Source of the DNA: Rheinheimera sp. 1928-s
Lineage (GTDB): Bacteria; Pseudomonadota; Gammaproteobacteria; Enterobacterales; Alteromonadaceae
Length of the DNA: 64,000 nucleotides
Assembly: GCF_029269265.1 (NCBI RefSeq)
Contig: NZ_JARIXP010000003.1
Coordinates: 140,885-204,884, forward strand
Direction: 5' to 3'
A program made the translations under genes and the position numbers. The notes below the pieces were generated by a model, which saw only the letters and a list, made by a program, of their open reading frames with translations, did not search any database and was not told where the DNA came from. Shown here piece by piece: positions 58,232-64,000 of the stretch. Within the stretch, counting starts at the first letter, position 1, and every line of letters starts with the position of its first letter.

Positions 58232-58350
58232 GTAGGGTACAGAGGTAAGATGTTCTATCTTTCAGCACTAATGCGCTTAACCGCTTATTTAGTGGCCAGA
58301 AAGAAAGGCTTATTTAGCCGCCCCACTGCTTGCAGTGGGGCGTTTTTTTT
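58232..58350 (+). ncRNA. spf: Spot 42 small RNA
   Basis: From 58232 the sequence GTAGGGTACAGAGGTAAGATG and the next bases TTCTATCTTTCAG match the 5' part of E. coli Spot 42. The middle differs, and the end is the same style of GC terminator (GCCGCCCCACTG... GTGGGGCG and an eight-T run). It lies downstream of polA and upstream of engB, the conserved location. Spot 42 is an Hfq-dependent regulator of carbon-metabolism mRNAs, repressed by CRP in E. coli. A TAGAAT -10 lies at 58219-58224; no clear CRP site was found. The length is about 119 nt against 109 in E. coli. Confidence 0.95.
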
Positions 58351-58435
58351 GTCTGTTGATCAGAAAAACTGAAATAAAACTAGATTTTTTAGAGCAAATA
58401 CTTCAAACATTCATAATTCTATGTATAATGGCGTT

Positions 58436-58536
58436 GTCTTGTTAATCCAAGACACCCTGTTGATTTGAAATTATTGAATAGCTTCTCCCCGTTTGCTATG
58501 ACCGGCCTCCTCAAAAAGGGCCGGTTTTCTTTTTTC
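58436..58536 (+). ncRNA. Candidate small RNA between spf and engB
   Basis: A perfect -10 TATAAT lies at 58424-58429, so transcription should start near 58436. The predicted RNA of about 100 nt has a 5' hairpin TGTCTTG/CAAGACA (58435-58441 with 58448-58454), a mostly single-stranded U-rich middle, and a terminator stem ACCGGCC (58501-58507)/GGCCGGT (58519-58525) with a T-rich tail. No open reading frame of note. The promoter, hairpins and terminator are seen; that it is a trans-acting RNA is inferred. It is not an extended Spot 42, whose own terminator ends at about 58350. Confidence 0.68.
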
Positions 58537-58599
58537 TGGTCCATGAACAACTGAACTGACCATCTCAGGAGACTTTGCTTTGCTGTCCTGATTAACAGC

Positions 58600-58630
58600 C
58601 AAAAAAAAGCAGAGCCAATGCTCTGCTTTT
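58600..58630 (-). terminator. engB terminator
   Basis: On the minus strand AAAAGCAGAGC (58630-58620), loop ATTG, GCTCTGCTTTT (58615-58605), continuing into a run of eight T. Eleven-bp perfect stem 26 bp after the engB stop codon. Confidence 0.93.
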
Positions 58631-58655
58631 CAGAATTTAAACACTACACAAACAC

Positions 58656-59270
58656 TTATTCTTGTTCTGCGCTGTACCATTGGTCCAGTTTTTGTTCTAA
58701 CTCAGACAAACCCAATTTAGTCAGTGAACTGAAAACCTGTACTGTGACATCACCCATAAACGCCATAGAAGCTTCTGTGACTTCCATTAATACTTTTTTG
58801 CGCGGGCCTGGGCTTAACTTATCAGCTTTAGTCAACAGCAATAAAACCTGCAGATTACTTTGCACTGCCCAATGAATTAAATCCTGATCCAAATCTTTTA
58901 ACGGATGGCGGATATCCATTAAGATCACTATGCCTTTTAGGCTTTCGCGTTTCATCAGATATTCGCTCAGGGCTTTTTGCCATTTTTCTTTGACCGCTAA
59001 AGGCACTTTGGCAAAGCCATAACCAGGTAAATCGATCAGGCGTTGATTCTCAGCTAAAGAAAACGTATTAATTAACTGAGTACGACCAGGTGTTTTACTG
59101 GTACGTGCTAAACCATTTTGCCGTGTCAGCGTATTTAATGCACTGGACTTGCCGGCGTTAGAACGACCAGCAAAGGCAACTTCGATACCTGTATCTGCGG
59201 GCAGAGCCTTAATATCAGGGGCACTGGTCAGAAAAGTTGCTTTCTGATAATTGATGATCGCTTTGTACAC
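58656..59270 (-). CDS. engB: Ribosome-biogenesis GTP-binding protein EngB (YihA/YsxC)
   Basis: Essential GTPase needed for large ribosomal subunit assembly and often linked to division, 204 aa. G1 [14 protein letters not shown], switch region [12 protein letters not shown]3 [11 protein letters not shown]4 TKADKL and G5 FSSL are all visible in order. It is transcribed toward the candidate small RNA and Spot 42, from which a terminator separates it. In E. coli the same gene sits between spf and csrC. Confidence 0.96.
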   Translation of the reverse strand: MYKAIINYQKATFLTSAPDIKALPADTGIEVAFAGRSNAGKSSALNTLTRQNGLARTSKTPGRTQLINTFSLAENQRLIDLPGYGFAKVPLAVKEKWQKALSEYLMKRESLKGIVILMDIRHPLKDLDQDLIHWAVQSNLQVLLLLTKADKLSPGPRKKVLMEVTEASMAFMGDVTVQVFSSLTKLGLSELEQKLDQWYSAEQE

Positions 59271-59451
59271 TGTCAGCTCCGGCTGTAAATTTGGCTATAG
59301 TGTAACGGATCCTGAAGATCCACAGAAGCTTTACTGTGATTTATGGGATTCTATCTGTGCAAGATTCGTGTAAAATAGACATAAAATATAGGGTTATTCA
59401 ACTTGGTTGCCAGATTTCTGGCGGTTCAACGCGGACAGAGACGGAAAAAAA

Positions 59452-60078
59452 ATGAAAAAATTCGCACTTCCACTCACGCTCTTTTTAGGGTTAATCAGTA
59501 CAGCTTATGCATTCGATGGGGATGCAGAAGCAGGTAAAGCTAAATCCGCTACTTGTGCTGCCTGTCATGGCATGGACGGGAATAGCCCTACCGATTTGTA
59601 TCCAAAAATTGCTGGTCAACATGCTGGTTATTTATTTAAGCAGTTAAAAGAGTTTCAATTAGGTGGTAAAACCGGTGGTAAAGAGGGTCGCAACAACGCC
59701 CTGATGGCACCAATGGTTGCTGCTTTATCCGAACAGGATATGAAAGATTTGGCGGCTTTTTATGCAAGCCAGACCATGAAAGAAGGCAGCACACCTGAAG
59801 ATGTGATTGCTAAAGGCGAAAAATTATTTCGTGGTGGTGATATAGAACGTGGTATTGCAGCTTGTATCGCTTGTCATGGTCCACGTGGCGTAGGTCACAG
59901 CTTAGCAGGTTTCCCAAAGATTTCGTTCCAGCATGCTGCTTATACCAAAGCTCAATTGGAAGCCTTCCGCAGTGGTGCACGTGCCAATGATATGAACGGC
60001 ATGATGCGCGACATCGCGAAAAAGCTGACTGACGAAGATATTGAAGTGCTGTCTAAATATGTGGGTGGTTTACACTAA
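59452..60078 (+). CDS. Cytochrome c4 (dihaem)
   Basis: Periplasmic dihaem cytochrome of 208 aa, with signal peptide MKKFALPLTLFLGLISTAYA. Two class I haem domains: CAACHGMDGNSP with a methionine ligand in NALMAPMV, and CIACHGPRGVGHSLAGFP with DMNGMMRDI. It donates electrons to cbb3-type or other oxidases. The ATG at 59452 is preceded by ACGGAAAAAA; the upstream in-frame ATG (59407) is not needed. It is divergent from engB and ends with a hairpin terminator. Confidence 0.95.
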   Translation: MKKFALPLTLFLGLISTAYAFDGDAEAGKAKSATCAACHGMDGNSPTDLYPKIAGQHAGYLFKQLKEFQLGGKTGGKEGRNNALMAPMVAALSEQDMKDLAAFYASQTMKEGSTPEDVIAKGEKLFRGGDIERGIAACIACHGPRGVGHSLAGFPKISFQHAAYTKAQLEAFRSGARANDMNGMMRDIAKKLTDEDIEVLSKYVGGLH

Positions 60079-60099
60079 CAGCTCTTTTTTCTCTGCAGA

Positions 60100-60124
60100 A
60101 AAACCAGGCTTTATGCCTGGTTTT
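60100..60124 (+). terminator. Cytochrome c4 terminator
   Basis: AAAACCAGGC (60100-60109), loop TTTAT, GCCTGGTTTT (60115-60124), then ATGTTTTATT. Ten-bp perfect stem 21 bp after the stop codon. Confidence 0.9.
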
Positions 60125-60206
60125 ATGTTTTATTCGTTGCCTTCCATGGCGATCCCCTCTTGAGTCAATGCTTGGCATTGTTAAAAAGTGAATCCATGCA
60201 ATTTGT

Positions 60207-60246
60207 TGTGAGATATATCTCACATCGCTGTAAGACATCGCTTACA
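60207..60246. promoter_or_regulatory. Two GacA/UvrY boxes upstream of a Csr-type RNA
   Basis: Two 18-bp palindromes, TGTGAGATATATCTCACA (60207-60224) and TGTAAGACATCGCTTACA (60229-60246). The second is an exact TGTAAG-N6-CTTACA, the published binding site of the GacA/UvrY response regulator; the first differs by one A-to-G (T-to-C) change in each arm and is a perfect palindrome. Centres are 22 bp apart, two helical turns, on the same DNA face. They precede the RNA gene below. Confidence 0.9.
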
Positions 60247-60342
60247 AATCGCTGCAGCAGCATAAAAACCAACCTAACTGATTGATTAATAAAGACATTG
60301 CAAAAAAGTTCATTTTTTTTGTACTTTTTTTATACCGTTGTA

Positions 60343-60370
60343 TTGCCATTCTGAAAAATCGGAGTAGATT
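60343..60370 (+). promoter_or_regulatory. Probable promoter of the Csr-type RNA
   Basis: TTGCCA (60343-60348, 5/6 of the -35 consensus), 16-bp spacer, TAGATT (60365-60370). It places the start near 60377, at the foot of a 5' hairpin, with the GacA boxes centred about 150 bp upstream, comparable to csrB and csrC of E. coli. The choice of -10 is tentative. Confidence 0.5.
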
Positions 60371-60376
60371 GAAGTC

Positions 60377-60669
60377 CGTTACATTTAGTAACGATTAAAA
60401 ACACGGAAAGCAGGCACGGAAAGCAGCAGTGCATCAGTACGTTTTTTACAGCATCACCATGATGACAGTGTGTATTTTACACAGCGCAAGGACGGACCAC
60501 TAAGTATCAGGATGATCGCGAATAATTATTCTCATAGGGAATTTGCGTAAAAATATAGGGAATTTGTGCAGACAGGGTGTTGAACTCCCGTCAGGACGAC
60601 TTCAAGCAGATTATGTGTCGCGCTAGACACCTTATATAGAGGGCGGTAACATCTTACACCGCCCTTTTT
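60377..60669 (+). ncRNA. CsrB/CsrC/RsmZ-type RNA (CsrA-sequestering small RNA)
   Basis: A region of about 290 nt without ORFs containing eight GGA motifs (60405, 60418, 60490, 60494, 60510, 60538, 60559, 60594). Several are in canonical CsrA contexts: ACGGA three times, CAGGATG, CAGGACG and AGGGAATTTG twice. A 5' hairpin CGTTAC-ATTTA-GTAACG (60377-60393) opens it and a terminator GGGCGGT/ACCGCCC with TTTTTATTTAT closes it. The upstream GacA boxes fix the family: RNAs of this kind bind and titrate the translational repressor CsrA/RsmA. E. coli csrC is located at the matching engB-yihI interval. CsrA binding is inferred, not shown. Confidence 0.85.
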
Positions 60670-60672
60670 ATT
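60641..60672 (+). terminator. Terminator of the Csr-type RNA
   Basis: GGGCGGT (60641-60647), 10-nt loop, ACCGCCC (60658-60664), then TTTTTATTTAT. It ends 11 bp before the methyltransferase start codon. Confidence 0.9.
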
Positions 60673-60682
60673 TATCCTCACC

Positions 60683-61330
60683 ATGAATTCAGCGTGCCCA
60701 CTTTGTTCAGCATCAGAAATACAGCCTTTTTGCAGCGATAAAAGACGTGCTTACTTTCAATGTCAGCAGTGTTTTCTGGTATTTGCTGACCGTACCACCT
60801 TGCTGACTGCCGAACAGGAAAAAGCCCAATACGATTTACATCAAAACCAATTGGATGATCCAGGCTACCGTCAGTTTTTATCCCGTTTATCTTTGCCTCT
60901 GCTCAGCACTCTTAAACCTGAGCAACATACCGGATTGGATTTTGGGTGTGGCCCCGGGCCCTTATTGGCACAAATGCTCAGCGAAGCAGGTAAACAAATG
61001 CTGGTTTGGGATCCATTTTATGCGCCGGAGCCTCATGCCCTGCAGCAAAAATACCATTTTGTCAGTTGTACTGAAGCCATAGAACATTTTATCAACCCAG
61101 CGAAAGAATGGTCTTTATGGCTGGATTTACTCTTGCCCGAAGGCGTGTTGGCTTTGATGACCAAACGCTATACAGAGCAGAGCAGCTTCAACAACTGGCA
61201 TTATAAAAACGACCCAACCCATATCAGTTTTTTCCACCAGCGCACTTTTGAATTTTTGGCGAAGCGGGATAATTTTGCATTACATTTTCCAGCCGATGAT
61301 GTGGTGATATTTAAAAAACGAAATACCTAG
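60683..61330 (+). CDS. Class I SAM-dependent methyltransferase with N-terminal zinc-ribbon
   Basis: A 215-aa protein. N-terminal cysteine pairs (CPLC, then CSDK and CQQC) suggest a zinc ribbon. From about residue 75 comes a Rossmann methyltransferase fold, motif I GLDFGCGPGPLLAQM, acidic post-I region VWDPFYAPE and a later CTEAIEHFINP. The sequence around HFHQ/NDPTHISFFHQ resembles methyltransferase type 11/12 proteins. The target is unknown. The ATG comes 11 bp after the sRNA terminator with no good ribosome-binding site, so it may have its own weak promoter within the RNA gene or rely on read-through. Confidence 0.85.
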   Translation: MNSACPLCSASEIQPFCSDKRRAYFQCQQCFLVFADRTTLLTAEQEKAQYDLHQNQLDDPGYRQFLSRLSLPLLSTLKPEQHTGLDFGCGPGPLLAQMLSEAGKQMLVWDPFYAPEPHALQQKYHFVSCTEAIEHFINPAKEWSLWLDLLLPEGVLALMTKRYTEQSSFNNWHYKNDPTHISFFHQRTFEFLAKRDNFALHFPADDVVIFKKRNT

Positions 61331-61383
61331 GTTTTCTAAGATAAACTGGTTAAAATACGCGCCCTTTTTCGTAGGTAACAAAT

Positions 61384-61938
61384 ATGACCCGGATTAAAAA
61401 AACACGCACCTCAGGCCCACTTGGTACCAGGCACAGACCGGCTGAAGAAGCCCGTCAGGATCGCACACGCGCGCCTGAAACCAAAAAGAAAGGTGCAGGC
61501 TTAAAATCCGGTAGTCGCCATTCTCCTTCAGCAGAAGATAAGAAGCAGCAAGGCAGCAAAAGCTCTAAAGATCCACGCCACGGCAGCAAAAAGCCTATTG
61601 CTTTAGTCGTAACAGAAGCAGAACAAAAGCTGATGGCTCAGCCGAAGCAGTTCAAGCCTGTGGTTCAGTTGAGCAAAGCCAAAGAACCGGAAATGCCACC
61701 AGAGCAGGAATTAGCATTGCTCGAGAATGATGAGAAGCTGCTGGAATTGCTGGATCAAGTGGATAAGGGCGAAATACTGACAGGTAAAGACGCTAAATAC
61801 TTTAATGCCAAAACGGCACGTCATGCAGAGCTGGTTGCTCTGTTAGGCCTGGATCAGGATGGCGAGGAAGAGGAAGATTTGGATCCGTTAGCCAAGTTAG
61901 AGCGTACTGACTGGCGTAAAGAGTTTTTAGGCGAATAG
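61384..61938 (+). CDS. yihI: Der GTPase-activating protein YihI
   Basis: GTPase activator of the ribosome-assembly GTPase Der (EngA), 184 aa (E. coli 169). A highly basic N-terminal region (MTRIKKTRTSGPLGTRHRP, then KKKGAGLKSGSR) is typical, followed by the conserved acidic C-terminal helices ELALLENDEKLLELLDQVD and the FNAKTARHAELVALLGL block (short forms). Near engB and the Csr-type RNA, as in E. coli. Followed by the DUF2489 gene after 10 bp. Confidence 0.93.
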   Translation: MTRIKKTRTSGPLGTRHRPAEEARQDRTRAPETKKKGAGLKSGSRHSPSAEDKKQQGSKSSKDPRHGSKKPIALVVTEAEQKLMAQPKQFKPVVQLSKAKEPEMPPEQELALLENDEKLLELLDQVDKGEILTGKDAKYFNAKTARHAELVALLGLDQDGEEEEDLDPLAKLERTDWRKEFLGE

Positions 61939-61948
61939 GGGATATGGT

Positions 61949-62407
61949 TTGACCTTAAGCTGGATACTGGCCACTTTAGCGGCTGTTTTGATTCTTGGTG
62001 GTCTTAGTTTTTATCTTGGCCGCCTGTTGTGGTTGATCAAACAACAACAGTTGAAACAGCAGCAAGTGGTTGAGGCAAAAAATGCCAACCTCATTGAAAG
62101 TATAGTGTTAATCGCCAAAGCCATGCGGGAAGAACAGTGTGAGCTGTCCGAAGGTGCGTTGCGCCTATGGGTGTTGTTGGACCATTTGCAGCTGCCTGAA
62201 AAGCCTGACGCGGTTCACACCTACCCTGGTTTATTTAAAATGTATGACGTCATCAAAGACATGCCGACCCATCAGGCTCGCAAAGAGCGTGATAAAAAAG
62301 AAATCCGGCATCTGGATCATATTCGTGAACAGGCTGAAATTGACTTAAAAGCCGATATACTGGCTGACGTGCATAAACTGCTGGCGTTTTTCCAGAACCA
62401 AAAATAG
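61949..62407 (+). CDS. DUF2489 membrane-anchored protein
   Basis: A 152-aa protein with one N-terminal membrane helix (LSWILATLAAVLILGGLSFYL) and a cytosolic helical tail; matches DUF2489, often found beside yihI. The helical region ALRLWVLLDHLQLPEKPDA is a recognisable block. Function is unknown. The start is a TTG with AGGGG 7 nt upstream, 10 bp after yihI, so the two are probably co-transcribed. Confidence 0.85.
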   Translation: MTLSWILATLAAVLILGGLSFYLGRLLWLIKQQQLKQQQVVEAKNANLIESIVLIAKAMREEQCELSEGALRLWVLLDHLQLPEKPDAVHTYPGLFKMYDVIKDMPTHQARKERDKKEIRHLDHIREQAEIDLKADILADVHKLLAFFQNQK

Positions 62408-62415
62408 AACTAGAA

Positions 62416-62440
62416 AAGGCAGCCTCTGGCTGCCTTACTG
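62416..62440. terminator. Bidirectional terminator between convergent genes
   Basis: AAGGCAGCC (62416-62424), TCT loop, GGCTGCCTT (62428-62436), then ACTGTTTTAAATC. It serves DUF2489 on the plus strand and perhaps the amidohydrolase on the minus strand. Confidence 0.85.
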
Positions 62441-62454
62441 TTTTAAATCAATGG

Positions 62455-63735
62455 CTATTGCTTGTACACCACACCTGCTTTCATGACAAAACTGACTTTC
62501 CCCATCAGCTGAATATCCTGCAGCGGATCACCTGGTACAGCCACTAAATCAGCAATTTTACCTACAGTGACAGAACCCAGCTCCTGGTCCACCTTTAACA
62601 GACGAGCCGCTGTAATAGTAGCCGACTGAATAGCTTCCAAAGCAGGCATACCGGCCTCTGTCATAAAGACAAATTCACGCCAGTTATCGCCATGAGCTCC
62701 TACTCCTGCATCAGTACCAAAGGCAATTTTAACCCCTTCTTTGTAAGCTGTAGCAAAAGTTTGCTGGATTTTTGGACCTATAGCTGCAGCTTTTGGCCGA
62801 ACCAGCTCTGGGAAAAAGCCCGGAATCGCAGCCTTTTCTGCAGCCCACTTACCTGCACTGATGGTTGGCACATAATAAGTGCCATGTTTTTTCATCAGTT
62901 TCATGGTGGCTTGATCCATTAAAGTACCGTGTTCTATCGAGTCCACACCGGCTTCGATGGCTCTGTCCATGCCTTCTTTACCATGCGCATGCACTGCCAC
63001 TGTCATGCCATAATCTTTGGCTGTCTCGACAATAGCTTTCAGCTCTTCTTTATTAAACTGTGGATTCGAGCCACTTTTTGCCACACTCAGTACGCCACCT
63101 GTAGCGGTGATTTTGATCAGATCTGCACCTTCTTTGTAGCGCTGACGCACCGCTTTACGTGCTTCATCCGGGCCATTCACCACGCCGTCTTTTGGACCTG
63201 GATCGCCCATCAGCTCATAAGCTATGCCGTTGCTTGGATCTGCATGCCCCCCTGTAGTGGCAATAGATTTACCTGCGGTATAAATACGAGGGCCAATGAC
63301 ATAGCCCGCTGTAATAGCTTTACGCAGAGCTGTGCTGGTGTGATGACTGGTACCCAGCTCTCTCACTGTGGTAAAGCCTGACAATAAAGTCTTTTCAGCA
63401 TACGTAGCGCCACGTAAGGCAACATCAGCTTCATTCAACAAAAAAGCTTCAGTATAAGTACCGGGGTTCATCTGAGTGGAAAAATGAGTATGCATATCCA
63501 TTAAGCCGGGCATCAGTGTATGACTTTTCAAATCTATGACCTGATCATCGGCTGCCGGGGTTTTATAACCAGGCTCCACGGCGATAATTTTGTCGTTTTC
63601 GATGATGACAGTCTGTTTTGTCAATACTTTATCAGTGTCTGCTGTGATCAGTTTGCCGGCGTGGATCAGGGTGGCACTCTGGGCTGTTCCAGCGATCAGT
63701 AACGCGCTGGCAACGAGGGTAAATTGGAATTTCAT
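62455..63735 (-). CDS. Exported amidohydrolase, paralogue of the one at 47734
   Basis: A 426-aa metallohydrolase of the amidohydrolase superfamily with signal peptide [21 protein letters not shown]. The ligands align one by one with the first copy: [18 protein letters not shown] (Lys), [21 protein letters not shown]. The proteins share the whole layout, including the N-terminal [16 protein letters not shown]-type strands and the C-terminal LVAVPGDPL. Such enzymes act on cyclic amides or dipeptides; the substrate is unknown. Monocistronic, convergent with DUF2489. Confidence 0.9.
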   Translation of the reverse strand: MKFQFTLVASALLIAGTAQSATLIHAGKLITADTDKVLTKQTVIIENDKIIAVEPGYKTPAADDQVIDLKSHTLMPGLMDMHTHFSTQMNPGTYTEAFLLNEADVALRGATYAEKTLLSGFTTVRELGTSHHTSTALRKAITAGYVIGPRIYTAGKSIATTGGHADPSNGIAYELMGDPGPKDGVVNGPDEARKAVRQRYKEGADLIKITATGGVLSVAKSGSNPQFNKEELKAIVETAKDYGMTVAVHAHGKEGMDRAIEAGVDSIEHGTLMDQATMKLMKKHGTYYVPTISAGKWAAEKAAIPGFFPELVRPKAAAIGPKIQQTFATAYKEGVKIAFGTDAGVGAHGDNWREFVFMTEAGMPALEAIQSATITAARLLKVDQELGSVTVGKIADLVAVPGDPLQDIQLMGKVSFVMKAGVVYKQ

Positions 63736-63861
63736 TCGCTCTCCTGTTGGATAAACACAGCTTTTTCCAGCTGCTGTGCAACGACTATGAAACAGGAATG
63801 CTAAAGCAGCAAGAGCAGAAAAAATGAATGCGATACAGAGCCTTAGATCCGGGATTAACGG

Positions 63862-64000
63862 CTAATCCAGAGTTCCGAGCACAAAACTCATACCAGCGGA
63901 ATAAATCTGCAGTGTAGTTTTTCCTTCGACCTGGACAGGCAAAGCCAAATCAACCAACTGATAATAAGCCGCTCTGCTGAATTTCGCCGTTAAACCTCGC
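63862..64000 (-). CDS. C-terminal end of an unidentified gene (partial)
   Basis: Open minus-strand frame running off the right edge, with TAG at 63864-63862. The last 45 residues end in KTTLQIYSAGMSFVLGTLD; just before that is AYYQLVDLALPVQVEG. No domain can be assigned from so short a piece. The frame has ordinary codon use, so it is a real 3' end rather than noise. A gap of about 126 bp follows it before the amidohydrolase. Confidence 0.55.
   Translation of the reverse strand, partial: RGLTAKFSRAAYYQLVDLALPVQVEGKTTLQIYSAGMSFVLGTLD

Noticed and set aside
60207-60224. CRP or TyrR site
   Set aside because: TGTGA and TCACA are 8 bp apart, not the 6 bp of CRP. TyrR boxes need TGTAAA-N6-TTTACA; the G and C at positions 6 and 13 fit GacA instead.

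Overview
The window reads as a chromosomal segment of a free-living gammaproteobacterium, most like Rheinheimera or a neighbouring Alteromonadales/Chromatiaceae lineage. This placement is inferred from protein style and gene order, not from a database search. The order ilvL-G-M-D-A, rep, polA, Spot 42 RNA, engB, a Csr-type RNA and yihI is a rearranged version of the E. coli ilv-rep-polA-spf-yihA-csrC-yihI neighbourhood. No tRNA, rRNA, CRISPR array, prophage or intact insertion sequence was found.

Layout. 1-5650 is a leftward branched-chain amino-acid operon (ilvL leader, ilvG, ilvM, ilvD, ilvA; no ilvE) with a complete attenuator. 5.7-23 kb is mixed: a DUF1289 protein, a divergent LysR/SDR pair around a 31-bp palindrome, a membrane histidine kinase, a lipoprotein GH13 amylase, a catalase-family peroxidase, a TraT-type lipoprotein, a large TonB receptor, RsuA, a thioredoxin-NHL protein, an NSS-type sodium symporter, a flippase-like membrane protein followed by a 55-codon small membrane protein, and a LETM1-like protein. 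23.3-30.3 kb is a leftward sulfate-assimilation operon (cysG-cysD-cysN-SLC13 permease-cysC-cysQ). After sstT, a TPR lipoprotein, a DUF4377 lipoprotein and a c-di-GMP phosphodiesterase comes the second sulfur operon, cysJ-cysI-cysH (36-40.3 kb). The cysG and cysJ promoters share a met-box-like element placed identically against the -10.

40.5-54.6 kb holds an ArcB-like multidomain sensor kinase, YggN, RidA, an ankyrin/periplasmic catalase pair separated by a structured repeat, two small proteins, an amidohydrolase, UbiK, Rep helicase, a GAF-GAF-GGDEF-(degenerate EAL) protein and cytochrome c5. 55-64 kb holds polA, Spot 42, a candidate new small RNA, engB, cytochrome c4, a CsrB/CsrC/RsmZ-type RNA behind two GacA/UvrY boxes, a methyltransferase, yihI, a DUF2489 protein, a second amidohydrolase and the 3' end of an unknown gene.

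The strongest unexplained signals are non-coding. They are the GacA-box-driven, GGA-rich RNA at about 60.38-60.67 kb; a compact promoter-to-terminator RNA at about 58.44-58.54 kb; the shared cysG/cysJ operator; the ilv attenuator with an explicit antiterminator; and a family of long perfect palindromes (GGGGTCAGA type) that supply the stop codons of adjacent genes and differ from each other only by compensated changes in the arms.
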